Assembly (NCBI RefSeq): GCF_000224145.3
Contig: NC_020166.2
Coordinates: 9,220,127 to 9,284,126, forward strand
Origin: Ciona intestinalis
Taxonomy: Eukaryota > Chordata > Ascidiacea > Phlebobranchia > Cionidae
Reading direction: 5' to 3'
Length of the DNA: 64,000 nucleotides
Below the pieces are notes generated by a model. It saw nothing but the letters and a program-made list of their open reading frames with translations. It was not told the DNA's origin and made no database searches. The number at the start of each line of letters is the position of its first letter. The first letter of the stretch is position 1. The translations under genes and the position numbers were made by a program. Of this stretch, positions 1-11,316 are shown one piece after another.

Positions 1-1440
1 TGTACTATTGGTGGAATTTCTTTTTGGGGGTTTTGTTTTTCCATCATGATCCAATCTTTGGATCAAACTTCTTTACAGCTCGATCTCTCATTTTATGTGT
101 TGTGTCTACTTGCTTTGAATACATTTGTTTTAAATAAATAGACCTACACAACTTGATGCGAGTCCATTATACATTGGGGCCTATAACTGCCACACTTAAA
201 TTGGCCTATATATAGATACTGCACCTGCCTTGTTTAGACATTATAACTTTAATAAATATTGCTACGCACTAGAATGAATCACCAACAAGTAAATTTTAAA
301 TAACCAAGTGGAAGACTGCCTGAATATGGCAACACCTTGCTAAACTGTGTTAAGAGTTAAAGTTTCTCACGTAAATCGTCAGTAAAAGTCGGGTCAAACG
401 TCGCTTTTAAAAACGCAAAAACTTAAAAGTATATAAATACAGACTCGATAAAGGAATATCTGCCGTAGGTTAACTTTTTGTTTAGATTAAATTAGTTTTT
501 CCTGCCTAAAACTAACCCAAAAAACACATTACCAATATGCGATAATAGACGAGTGGGTCACATACGATTCAAAATGGCGCGCTTCAATTGACTTCAATTT
601 TGAACACCAGATGCGCAATCTAGTTATATATATGATATCTATGGCGGGAACGAATGTTACCTTCTTCTTCTATTCTCTCACATTGTCTCTTTCGTATGAT
701 TTTGGTTTTCCCCTACATTAAACAGCGAAATAAAGTATTGTAAACGATGTCCTGATCTTATTTAAATTTATTTGTTGCGTGGGATAAGCACGAGGGCACT
801 TTCATATCATAACATTACTATATATTTTGATTCAAGTTACATTTTTGGCCACAGGGAGCCATTATTGGTTGTTAAATTGTTATCCATACATTATACCCTT
901 TGCACATAATATGCCATATTTCCTAACCGGGTTTTAAAAATTAGTAACGCGTTTAAGAGTAGCGGGGTAACGGTTACATATTTCTGTAAATATTATTTGT
1001 TTACTTTAACATGGGACGGTAAATAGCTATGAAATACACGTTCTATCTTACCGCAACCTACACTACAAATGCCCGGGGAGAAAAGAAATATAGGAAACAA
1101 AATCGGGAACACTTTAGTTGATTACCCCCGCTTTTCGTTGATTAATCCTTGGGTATAAAACAGCAACCTTACAACGCGGGTTCTTTACACGACGTGGCAG
1201 CTTGGATCAAGTTTGTTCTGCACCAGATTGGAATTATATTTCAAGATATAAGTTAAGTACTTCTTTATTATTAAACTATAATAACATATGACAGCAGTTA
1301 TTATAAATCCTAATACTTATTCTACACAGTATTCCATTACAATACATTTCATCTTAATAGGATTATTTAACATACTAACATTATTTAATTAAAGTATTGT
1401 GCCTTGCGCATAACTTAACGTTTTAGTTTCTTATTCGATT
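1..1440. other. non-coding stretch, nothing firm
   Basis: No open frame of useful length, no recognisable exon and no RNA gene was seen. The stretch is AT-rich. It may hold the promoter side of the weak spliced model that begins near 1759, or the end of a gene lying to the left of the window. Confidence 0.4.
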
Positions 1441-1449
1441 CTTATTTTT

Positions 1450-1660
1450 GCAGATTCGCGACGTATCGTTATTACGTCACTATACGTCAGTCGCGACGTG
1501 ACGTCACCGATTTAGCTTCCGTTGCGTCATAATTGATTTTGTTACATTAGTAGCGAGTCGGGTCGTCGCCGCGTCGTTATCGCTTCTTATTACTACGTCA
1601 TCGTTACGTCAAACTCGTTTAGTGCAGTGTTGGTTTGACGACGTCACAATGCGGTTTACT
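1450..1660. promoter_or_regulatory. dense cluster of CRE-like ACGTCA words
   Basis: About 200 bases carry many TTACGTCA, TGACGTCA and TACGTCA words plus several CGACGT steps, far denser than chance would give. TGACGTCA is the palindromic CREB/ATF site. The cluster lies about 100-300 bases upstream of the candidate start at 1759, so it could be a promoter. The same word is common across the whole window, so it may reflect genome-wide bias and not a specific element. Confidence 0.35.
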
Positions 1661-1758
1661 TATGCGCATGCGCTTCGTGACTTTTTATAATGGGGCCCCA
1701 TGCGCGTTTTGCGTCGGCGTAAGGCACATTACTTGTATATTATAATTTTATTTGCGCC

Positions 1759-2389
1759 ATGAGCGTGAAGAAAGAAGATCAAAAGAATTGGTAAAGTATA
1801 GTTACAATTGGCATTATTACGTACACGAGTTTTTTTTATAGAAACATCGATGATGTGACGTCACGGAGTGGTGATGATGCAACAGAAGAACCCACTTCGT
1901 AAGTTATTGTTACGTCATAATCTTTACTGTTATATAATAAGTTATTGTTACGTCATAATCTTTACTGTTATATAATGCAGACTTAGAAAGATTAATATTT
2001 TTTAGAATATGGTATGTGATGTCACAGAGGAACAACCTGGATCGTCACGAGCGAAAGCAAGAACAAAGGTAATTATGACGTAATAATATACACTTGTATT
2101 TACCCATTACATCGTTACAGAAAAGTCGGCGAATTAAGCTGCAGAAGGAAAGCGCAAGGTAACTTATGTTTTAACATTATCACTATACAATATAACATAA
2201 CAACAAATTCGGTATACAAATAATAAGTCTTCTGGAACTTAATATACCCAAGTATCACCAAATATTACAATTAAAACGTAGTACAGTTTCAAATAAACTT
2301 AAACTTTAGACATCGACGTAACTATTACGTTTAAAACCATTTTGTGACGTAACTACCATCTTTGTTTTGCAGACGAAGAACAAAGATGA
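1759..2389 (+). CDS. possible small spliced gene, function unknown
   Basis: Five short blocks with good GT/AG edges can be chained: 1759-1790, 1842-1898, 2006-2068, 2121-2158 and 2373-2389. From block 2 onward one frame stays open across all junctions and gives a charged peptide of about 55 residues (DDVTSRSGDD..., ...RRKAQDEEQR, stop at 2387-2389). Joining block 1 (start codon 1759) at the first acceptor makes a stop codon at the junction. A second acceptor ending at about 1866 would avoid it. The coding status is therefore doubtful, and a spliced non-coding transcript is equally possible. I recognise no family. Confidence 0.25.
1899..1978 (+). repeat. tandem duplication of ~41 bp within a putative intron
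   Basis: The unit reading AAGTTATTGTTACGTCATAA and onward to TATATAAT occurs twice head to tail with no visible difference, starting at the donor of the putative exon ending at 1898. The near identity suggests a recent duplication. Confidence 0.75.
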
Positions 2390-3491
2390 AGACGCCAATA
2401 TAGGATAAATGGTTTGGCGTTTAAAGTATATTATGTGTGTGTTCGTATGTGTGAGCGTGTTAACTGGTACACCCTTAACAGTGTTGCCTTTAAAAAGATC
2501 CCTTATCTGCTGGACCTAGTGTTGCCAGCTGTTTTTGTCAGTCACTACTATAGTGCATTTTGCAAGTCACTAAAATATATGCATTGAAACTATGGCGAAC
2601 ATCTTGCTGGATCAGATTTTGTTGTTGTACACTCTATTGTGTACTTCGTCTACAAAGGTCGAATCTTTCAACGATTCCGTATTGTCCTAATCGCTTGATA
2701 AGGAAGCTTTGTTGGTACACATATACTCGAGTAATATTGACACGCCGTATAATATGCGCATAAAATAAACAGTATCCATTTTATTGTTATGATATAATGT
2801 ATAACCATCACCATGAGACTAATGTTTACAATAAAGCGTCGTGTAGCGTGATTGGGGCGATGGCCACGTCACAGTTACGCTACGACGTCGATACGGTGGG
2901 TCAGAGCAGTGTCATGACCCCGCGTTCGGTGCGGTTACGTAAGTTTTGAATTGAGTTACGTCACGGTCGGGTTGTTGCGTGGACGTCGCCGCCAGTGATG
3001 CTACGCTCGGATATTTAGGTCACTGTCAATGCGGTTCGTAACAACCTGGCGCAGTTTCGTAACGGTCGATGCGGTGCGTAACATCCGGACGTTATTATAT
3101 TGTGTGAAAATACGACGAGAGTATCGCGGTACCAACATGGAGACTTGCCCTGCGATTGGGACATGCGGAGCCGTTGTTGGCTTCGACTCCTTGCGGTCGG
3201 ACATACAATATGGTGTACACTGCAGATGATTATCTTTCAGAATTTGAACCTTTTTTCTTTGAATATATTTCAATGATTATGTCCACTTAAATATTTTTTT
3301 TGTAATCGACCATTTTTTGTTATGATTGAGCTGTTGTGTTTATTGCATGCTCTGTTGCACATTTTGTATTTGCACATCGTTGTATTATTTATTTCTTTTT
3401 GTCGTTGTCGTGCACATGTGTATGTGCATTCGCTGTATCATTTTTGTCTATTGGGGTTTCTTTAACCTGTGTGGACAGTAACATCCCGCAA

Positions 3492-3572
3492 GGGTTTCTC
3501 ACCTAAGTAGAAACCCACTACCATTGGCTGGGGGCTTGTCGTGCCGTAGTGGCTTTCCACCAACGCCAGCCA
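3492..3572 (+). ncRNA. candidate structured RNA (two hairpins)
   Basis: Arms GGGTTTCT (3492-3499) and AGAAACCC (3509-3516) pair perfectly over 8 bp. Arms TGGCTGG (3525-3531) and CCAGCCA (3566-3572) pair over 7 bp and enclose an inner GTGG/CCAC stem. The block is more GC-rich than its surroundings, and ACA follows the second stem directly. No tRNA, snRNA or Y-RNA consensus was recognised. An H/ACA-like hairpin or a foldback remnant are both possible. Confidence 0.25.
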
Positions 3573-4366
3573 CATAAACTATGAAGGTATTTTAATCCTG
3601 TTCTTATTTTACAGAAAGCCGCCTCTATTAAACCTGTAGACAAACGCCACCTATTTTATTTGGCATTTAATCTATTGTATGTAAATTGCATTTGTAAATT
3701 TCTTCTCGCGTTTAACATTAACAAATAAACAATCAGGCAAGCTATTTACGGTAGTTCTCATTTTAAACGGTGTAGCTTGATTCCCTCCGCACGTGGGCAG
3801 TAGAGGGCTAAAATGCAATGTGGAATTGTTCAATTGATTAAATACAGTCCAGGGTTTATTTCTGACGATTTTTACGGTCTTGCTCGGGACATTGTGCTAT
3901 AACCATGACGATATATCGATAGGTCACTGCTTATGGTCGTACAGTCACACTTTTACCGTTTTAAATGGACTGTTTAACTTTAAGTGGAAACGCATTGAAA
4001 GCACTACTCTTATAATGGAAATTATGTTTTATTGTGATGAGTCGACCGTTGTAGTAAACGGTTAATTAGTATTATGCCTATTAACTTAAATATACATGCT
4101 CATTAGTTAGAGCTTTGCTCTCTTGTAGATATAGGAGTAAAATTTTTACAAATTATTGGATGAAAGCGGTGACCGTTAACCTAATATTAAAACGTGATAT
4201 TTACTTATTTCAACTTTTTAGATAAAAGATATTTTAGGTGAAAGATATCGTTCAGTTTTCTGGTGAATCATTCACATAAAACTTTCCATTAGAAGATACG
4301 AACCAAAACTCCCAACCCATGCCATTGAACTTCGGTTAAGAGAAACTCCCTTGGAAGTCTGGCATA

Positions 4367-4374
4367 TGACGTCA
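4367..4374. promoter_or_regulatory. CRE palindrome TGACGTCA upstream of the CAP gene
   Basis: A perfect TGACGTCA lies 70 bases before the start codon at 4444, with a second TGACGTAA-type word about 40 bases further on. No TATA box is evident. The role is inferred from the site's position only. Confidence 0.35.
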
Positions 4375-4443
4375 CGTTTCCGTTTTCCTGTATTGTCGAA
4401 CAGTGTGCTGTGTGACGTAATAATCCAGCACACAGGTAGCAGG

Positions 4444-7400
4444 ATGGCACGGGTGGTGTTGGTGTTGCTGGCTTTGGTTTGGCAAAATGTGAGTAACTAT
4501 GTTAATATATAATATAGGCTTTAAATGCTTTACTATGGAATTTTGTAGGTTGGGAATATCCAGTCACGTATTGGCTGTTTACAGTGTTATAAAGACTGTA
4601 TTATGCGTTTTTACTTTTAATAACGCACATCTCGGGACTGTAATAAAAGCAATATTTAAATATGGTATAGACTGGGGGAAGATGGGACGCCTCTAGCACT
4701 TAATGTCCAAATATCCTGATCGCGTTTTAAACATTTAACAACGGTTTATGGGTCGTGAGGATACGGTTTTATATTTCTTTGAATATTCTTTGTTTATAAC
4801 CTGGAATGGGAGAAATAGAATGAAATGGTGTCTCAATTTTTGCAGCCCTATATGTCATAATGAGAATTAATAAATGTTATACTTATATTTTGCAATGTTA
4901 GAAAATTTTTATCCGTTTGTGTATTCCCTTTTTGTCTACAGCCGTGTTATAACCACGATGCATATTGTATGTAGCCTACTTACACATTTTAATAAAGGCA
5001 CGAATTTAATTTCATAGCGCGCTATAAGATCTTATCTTGAGTGGGACTATAATTGAAATTAATGTTTTCCTTGTTGTCATATTATTAAGCTGTAGACGAT
5101 CTCATAGTTTTTACATGTTATCAATAGAAATAAATACATAAATTAACAAAACTTACATTAGGGTGGGCATGATGGGACACCTTTTTATTCTACTTTCCCG
5201 TTCTATTTGTAGTAAACAAATAACGATCAAAGAATTATAAAATTATACCCCAACGACTACCATTTTTGTTATTGTTAATTGGTCGTTGTTAATTGTTAAA
5301 ACACGATCCGGATATTTTGTGCTAAAAATGACCGTCTTCCCCACAGTTTATATATTTGATCGCATACAGTATAGCTAGTAAAATAACACGTGGAATCATG
5401 AATACCTCCTGCATTATCACCCAGGTAATTGCTGGAAGAGGTCCAACCACAATAACTTTATCTCCCACTGATATAAGAAAGATTGTTTCCATACATAATA
5501 AACTACGAAGGTCGTTGTCGTCGTCGAACATGAGATACATGGTAAGCGATGCATGTTTGTGTATATAGACCTTATGTTCTCTGGCGAGTAATAACGGGGG
5601 ATTATTCTTCTACACCTAACACAAATGCTGTATTACTCACAGTCGAGTTATAACACGGGTGTCTTTTTACACCAGACAAACATGATGTATTTAAAGACCT
5701 AATGCGCATTGTAGAGTTGTTACATGGGTGACTTGATCTTATACAGCAGCTAAAACTCATAGTTTTGGGTTCGTGACATGGTGCTGCTAACTTTGTGGTT
5801 GTATGTGTCCTTAGAAAAATACCAGTGGTCACCTATGGCTGGCCAAGTTGCCAAAGAATAAAAAGCGTCACCCAAAATGTTACTTACGTGGTAACCTGTA
5901 TATACGGGCACAGAGTGTATAATATAAAACAGAACACTCGTCTTAAAACGACTGTTGTTGCCTGGCCACGCAGGAATCAATAAGTTACACCAGCACATTC
6001 ATTATTCAACACAATGTAAATCGAAGCCTTGTTCACCAGACATGGGACGACGAACTAGCAAGAGGAGCCACCGAATACGGAACGAAATGTCAGTTCTCTC
6101 ACAATAGAGCTGGGTTCCACTCCAAGTTTAGAAACAGGTGTGGCATGTATTGTATATGATACCATATATGCTAAACATACAGTGATTCTATATTTACATA
6201 TACGGCTTTCAAATTGGAAGTGTGTGACATCTACACATGGATTTACCAAAAGAGAGTAAAAACCTGGGCCATCTTACCTTAACCTACTATACATACTTAT
6301 GTTTGGCTCTGTCGGCAAGAATTTGGAGGGCTTAAGTTTCGATGTCCTATTCAGTGAAACTCTTGCAGGAAGTTCAGTCAAAATTCTGTAAAATTCTTGC
6401 GCCAAAATACAATTTTAGTTCACCACACTGTGGGGAAAGATGAAACACTTTCATTTTATTTTCTTGTCTCATTTGGTAGTAAACAAAAAACACTCAAAAG
6501 ATTATAAAATCGCATCTTCACGACTCCCATAGACTGTTGTTATTATTTGTTTAAAGCAAGATCAGGATATTGGGATGATATTATGTGCTAAAGATGTCGC
6601 ATCTTCCTCCACCCTGCTAATGATAATTATATGCCTGGCAGAAACAGTAAATACTACAATATATAACTTTGTTTTGCAGCATAGGGGAAAACATATACGT
6701 GTCTCGCTCCCCGCTGTCGAGATTCGACCCCGTTGCAGCAACACAGATGTGGTTTGATGAGAAATCAGATTTCGATTACGCAACTTTAACGTGTGAAGCT
6801 AACAAGAAGTGTGGACACTATACACAAGTATGAGATAACTCTACAGTTGTATCATGTTAGAAGTACATATATGTTACAATGTTTTCCTATCTTTTGATGG
6901 CCACGCAGCCTTAAACAATTAACAACGGTCTATGGGAGCCGTGAGGATACGATTTTATAACTTTTTTATTGTTCTATGTATACTACCATTTGGGACAAGA
7001 AAATAGAATAAAATCTTTTCCCAGCAGTGTCTCATCTTTTCCAACCCTATTATATGGATATTATCTGCTGATATCCTAATTCCAAACTGTACCAGTTATA
7101 AGTAATTACGTACATAGTGTCAACCGCCGGTTTGTAACGACGAGCCAAGTGTTCGTTAAACAACTTCCTGACCGGCCTAAATCTGCAAATATTGCGATAA
7201 TTTTGTTGCAATTCCGTTTAATTTGTTTTTATTCCATATAAGGTAGCATGGGCTGCGTCATACAAGATCGGTTGTTCGCTCACAATGTGCGATTACGTCA
7301 GTGATTTTGAGCACGAGGATTCACATCTCTTTATTTGTAATTATTCACCAGCGTAAGTTGAAATATTACTGCCCACGATACAACACAAACTTACACTGAG

Positions 7401-10113
7401 TTAGCTATTTAAAACAATTCTGCTGTAATTAAACAAAGTGTGTATAAGGATTATAGTAGGGTGGGGAAAGAAGGCACACACCTTTCACTCCCTTTCTCTC
7501 GTCCCATTTGGTATAGTAAGCAAAGAACATCCTTATAACTTCCATAGACCGTTGTTAATTGTTTAAAACACAATCATGATATTTGGATATTATGTGCTAA
7601 AGGTGTCACGTCTTCGCCCAACTTACTATATGTTACTTATACATTGTGTATTGTACCTGCTGTTTACGTCATAGGTATACGTTACTAGCTTGACGTAAAC
7701 ATTTTTCATGCAGGGGAAACGTATATAGTTCAGTGGATGGCAAGCCTAAGATGATGACCCCGTTCTTGGTGGGAGGGGCGTGTTCTAAGTGTGAGGATAC
7801 AACGGATACTTGCAACAATAAACTGTGTGGTAAGGTGTTGGGGTGGTTGGGTTATGTGTATAGTATTGTAGGTGTAGGATAGCAGCGATAATGCGTTAAA
7901 CTATTATTGCGGATGTTTTGAAATGTAAAACATATGGTATATTTAAAGGTTTGGGTGTTTTTTATTTACAGCAATAAGGTTTGTATGTTGGTATAGTATA
8001 CTGTGGGGTAAAATTGGTGCAGTTATATAGCACATAACATTCAAAATGTCCTAATCGTGTTTTTAGCAATTACTCACAGTGAGCATAGGGTGGAAGAGTT
8101 ACGGTATACCATTGATTTTCAATACCAAGAACCCTAATATGTTGATTAAACCAATCTCCTACACTTATCTACAGCAAACGCGCTCAGAGATACAACCCAT
8201 CTTAACCTTCCCCCACAAAACCCCCCAACACTTGGTCCTTTAGAACCCCTGGCTCCATTGTCACCTGATAAAGTTGAGTGTGACGTCATGCAGACGTCAT
8301 CAGGTATGTTGTTGGAGCATTTATCAATATCTGTATCTATAATAACACACTTATAATAACACCAATTTAAGTATAGTATGGGATGGGGTAAGATGGGATA
8401 CCGTCAGCACAAAAGTTCCCATATTTCCTGAACGTGTTTTAAACATTTCACAACACTATTTTAGAGTACATGTCCCAAAATACTATATATGGTATAACGT
8501 GTAAGCGTGTACAAGATGTATGAAACAGAACATCCAGGTTATAACGAGTGTCTCTGCCTCACCACGCGAGGTTTAACAATTGATAACATGAATTATTGCA
8601 CCCATCATCGTGTTATTACAGGCAAGAGTTTGGTCGCAGCAGTGGTCATATTATCCTTGTTCTTGGTTGCTCTCTTGTTTTACACATTACGTCGTGAGAG
8701 GTCAAGGTTAAACACCAGACTTACTGTGATGAACCCTAAAGCGTCCACGGCACATACACGGTTCAGGTGATGATTTAAATGCAGATTTAACTCAAATTTT
8801 TGTGTATCCGCCCTACTATAATGCAATATTCGTATGTTCGTCGTTGCACTCCTTTTAAATGGTCAACTTATTTCCGCCCACCCCTTTCTAGAATTGCTTG
8901 AACTGCGCAACCACTGTAAACCAATTACAATAATGGTGACCGTTAAACAACTTTCGTTTCTCACCAGCAATCAAAACACTCCTGTCCCATCGAGACCTAC
9001 GTCACCAAAACGTCATTCCATAATTTCCAACAACAGTTTGAATGTGAACAAACTGCATGGCAACAGCAACTTAAGAAAATCATCGTCGCCTGCTATCATC
9101 GTGCAACGAATGGTGGGTGACTGGGTGTATCGCTGTAAACTGCTATATATTGTAGTGTGTAAATCTTATATGAAACCAAAGCTTATACGAAATCATAATT
9201 GTGCTCCAATCCAGTGATCACTAATAAAGTTGTCTTATTGTCAGCCATACAGAACTCGTTTTACACACTAGTTTTAAAACGACTGTCGCGCACTTGTTTT
9301 AAAGCACACTCGTTTTAAAATGACTGTCGTTGCTCCACCACGCGAGGATAAATTCATTTATTTCAAGAAATTAAACTTAATGTGATTCGCGTTCTAGTGA
9401 ATATTTATCAAGCAAAACTCTTCCGGCAAAATTGCCCCCTTCGTTTCTACGATCAAACTGACCTGAATATAACTTTTAAAAGTCAATTAACCTTGCCAGC
9501 AAACATTTACGATAACATTGATTTAGCTATAAAATTGCTGTGCACATATATTTGTATACATTATACCCTCATTTGACCAAGGACTGTTTGCTTAAAGTTA
9601 ATATTTCCGACTAATGTTTGATAGCAATGTTTGAATTACTGTGTGTGTACAAACGTTTGCAAAAGATTGCAATAACAAAGTGTAGCAATCATTTATTGCG
9701 CTTTTATATATGCAGGGTGGGGAGGTGGGACACCTTTCATCCTATTTTCTTGTCTCATTTGGTAATAAACAAAGAACATTTAAAGAATTATGAACCGTAT
9801 CCTCACGACTACCAAACAGACCGCTGTTGATTTTTTTAAACTCGGTCTGGACATTTGGATATTAAGTGTTAAAGGTGTCCCGTCTTTCCCCACCCTGGTA
9901 TATATGATCATTAGGTCACAGGTGTTCATACACTTTGTGCCAGCTTACGAGTTACTATGTATGTTACTTTGTGCTTGATTCTTTTTTGGTTAATTAATAC
10001 CTAAATGCTCACAGGAAGGGCGAAGGTTCCTACCTCCAAACACATACAGTGCACCAACCACACCATGCAGACCTAAACCACCTGTCCCACCAAAATTTAT
10101 CAACCGAGTGTAA
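4444..10113 (+). CDS. membrane-anchored CAP (CRISP/GLIPR1-like) protein
   Basis: Ten exons: 4444-4488, 5347-5541 (or 5425-5541), 6040-6137, 6680-6827, 7243-7352, 7714-7829, 8175-8303, 8622-8766, 8968-9112, 10015-10113. The protein is 409 residues, or 383 with the shorter exon 2, whose signal peptide looks cleaner (cleavage near VIA/G). Numbered on the shorter form, the CAP fold spans about 27-180 with its hallmark blocks: HNKLR (His39), TWDDELARGA, IGENIY (Glu90), CGHYTQVAW (His133) and ICNYSPAGN. A hinge with CSKC and CNNKLC follows, as in CRISP and GLIPR1 proteins. One hydrophobic segment (about 256-277, SLVAAVVILSLFLVALL) comes next, then a basic stop-transfer and a Ser/Pro-rich tail ending in PKPPVPPKF. 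CAP proteins are secreted or surface proteins; some bind sterols or fatty acids. The topology, outside CAP with inside tail, matches GLIPR1 but with a longer tail. The ligand is unknown. Family call firm; exon 2 start uncertain. Confidence 0.88.
4668..4853 (-). mobile_element. foldback MITE copy (family 1)
   Basis: Family 1 is a ~190-bp element with long terminal inverted repeats, of the form TAGGGTGGGGAAGATGGGAC and its complement, ending in TATAGTA/TACTATA. The core carries the words for 'rTATCCTCACGACT' and 'GTAAACAAAGAACATT'. TA-rich ends suggest TA target sites as in Tc1/mariner or PIF MITEs; this is an inference. There is no coding capacity. This copy lies in intron 1 of the CAP gene, opposite in orientation to the next. 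Confidence 0.75.
5159..5350 (+). mobile_element. foldback MITE copy touching a CAP exon
   Basis: This family 1 copy has its right terminal repeat (CGTCTTCCCCACAG...) coinciding with the polypyrimidine tract and AG of the upstream acceptor of CAP exon 2 at 5346/5347. Confidence 0.75.
5600..5765 (-). repeat. relatives of the 71-bp unit, reverse orientation
   Basis: Blocks such as 'GTTATAACACGGGTGTCTTT' and 'TACACCAGACAAACATGATG' are reverse complements of the unit arrayed at 33995-34190. The copies are diverged and lie in CAP intron 2. Confidence 0.5.
5880..6000 (+). mobile_element. SINE tail fragment
   Basis: This is the 3' part of the tRNA-derived SINE described at 26145-26395: TTACTTACGTGGTAAC, GCACAGAGTGTAT, AACACTCGTC and GGCCACGCAGG follow in the usual order. 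It lies just upstream of CAP exon 3. Confidence 0.55.
6424..6621 (+). mobile_element. foldback MITE copy (family 1)
   Basis: A nearly full copy in CAP intron 3, with both terminal repeats and the core recognisable. Confidence 0.7.
6911..7054 (-). mobile_element. foldback MITE copy, left end missing
   Basis: A partial family 1 copy in CAP intron 4: core, 'CCATTTGGGACAAGAAAATA' block and distal terminal repeat are present. Confidence 0.65.
7453..7631 (+). mobile_element. foldback MITE copy (family 1)
   Basis: A nearly full copy in CAP intron 5. A short part of the core is missing compared with its sisters. Confidence 0.7.
7994..8076 (-). mobile_element. foldback MITE fragment
   Basis: The left half of family 1, with terminal GTGGGGTAAA and the ATGTCCTAATCGTGTTTT core word, in CAP intron 6. 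Confidence 0.5.
8373..8466 (-). mobile_element. foldback MITE fragment
   Basis: The left half of family 1, with GGATGGGGTAAGATGGGATA and the CCTGAACGTGTTTTAAACA word, in CAP intron 7. Confidence 0.55.
9240..9370 (+). mobile_element. SINE tail fragments, repeated
   Basis: Two or three short tandem pieces of the SINE 3' region, each with a variant of 'ACTCGTTTTAAAACGACTGT', end in 'CACGCGAGGATAAA'. They lie in the last intron of the CAP gene. Confidence 0.5.
9713..9904 (+). mobile_element. foldback MITE copy (family 1)
   Basis: A full-length copy in the last CAP intron with clear terminal repeats (GGTGGGACACC and GGTGTCCCGTC). Confidence 0.75.
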
Positions 10114-11316
10114 AGCATACAAGTCACCCGCCTTGGATTTGAATCCAAGATCTTTTTTTGCCAAAATATTAACGCCTTGAATCCAAGGCTGTTGCTAATA
10201 ATCAGTGTTTTATTTCACAGTATTTCATAATATTTATCTACTACGCCTCGTAAGTTGTTGTCCCGCCCCACGAGGATAAATATGTAGACGCACATTTACA
10301 CTGCTATTGACGAACGTTAACGTTCTTCAAGCCTCTAATAGGAGCAATAGCTGGACCATTGGTTTAAGCTGTAATTTGCCAAGTATTATGTATTTTTTGT
10401 AATACATTTAGCAATTTAACACGAATGTGATAGATTGAAACGCTTACAAAGCATAATGAGCGTGTTTAGTATTGGTTTTAATCGAAAACGTGTTTTATTG
10501 TTATACCATGCCTTTTTCCGTGTATTATTTTTTGTTACTGTAATCCGAAACAAATACAAGTTAAGCTATGTTAACCATTAATGCGTATTTAGCATTCCAT
10601 GATTTCAACTTTCCGACCTCGTCGGATGAGTTGTTCAAACACGAAACCACCAAGGACAAATAACAAATGTATTTTGACCATTTTCGACTTCATATTTCGT
10701 CCATGGTAACTCATAAGCTGGCACAAGGTAGGGGAAACAGTACACCCGTGTTATAACAATTTTCGTTGCTCCATCACGCGAAGATAATAATTTATATTTA
10801 CCCATAACATGCATTTAGAACTTTATTTGTTTGTAAAGTTAAAATATTGCAACCATGCTGCAAAACAAATGTTACGTCATTGCATCGTCATCACTTATCT
10901 TGCTGATGTAAATTTTATGAATAAAACTTGCAATGCACAAGTTCATGGTTCAGGCAAGTTTACTAAACGTCCTCGCGTAGTTTTAAGTTTAAACCAAAGT
11001 TCTTGTTACCAGTAATTCCCATTACTGTGTTGGATATTTTTGGAACTCTCCTATCGCGAAGCCTTCGATTCACAGAACGACTCTCATTATGACGTCATAA
11101 GATTGTCAATCCGCCTTCGCGATTCTCTTTCTCGGACCACTCGCTGCAATTCTCGCCATTCTTTCGCTGTGTTTGCTCAGAGGTTACGTTAGGTCGAATA
11201 GTAAATCGGTTACTCCAGGTCGCGCGAGTGGCGTGAGAATCGAGCGAACGAAATCGTCGTTATAAACGCGAAGTCGGGCTTCTCTGTTTCATTCGTAGAC
11301 TGATATAAACGTAACA
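10114..11316. other. 3' region of the CAP gene and intergenic space
   Basis: The first AATAAA seen after the CAP stop codon is at 10920-10925, which would imply an 800-base 3' UTR; a variant signal may be used nearer. SINE tail pieces occur around 10230-10290 and 10730-10800. The last 200 bases are GC-richer and probably hold the promoter of the 4E-BP-like gene. No further gene was seen. Confidence 0.4.

Larger units (their letters stand above)
2390..4443. other. intergenic stretch, no gene seen
   Basis: Only short frames without coding character are found, and the overlapping frames on both strands near 3001-3273 look like chance. The stretch includes the hairpin cluster at 3492-3572 and, at its right end, the probable promoter of the CAP-domain gene. 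Confidence 0.4.

Noticed and set aside
3001-3273. Overlapping 90- and 66-codon frames on both strands
   Set aside because: The two strands are open over the same GC-richer patch, as expected from low stop density, and neither product looks like a protein domain.
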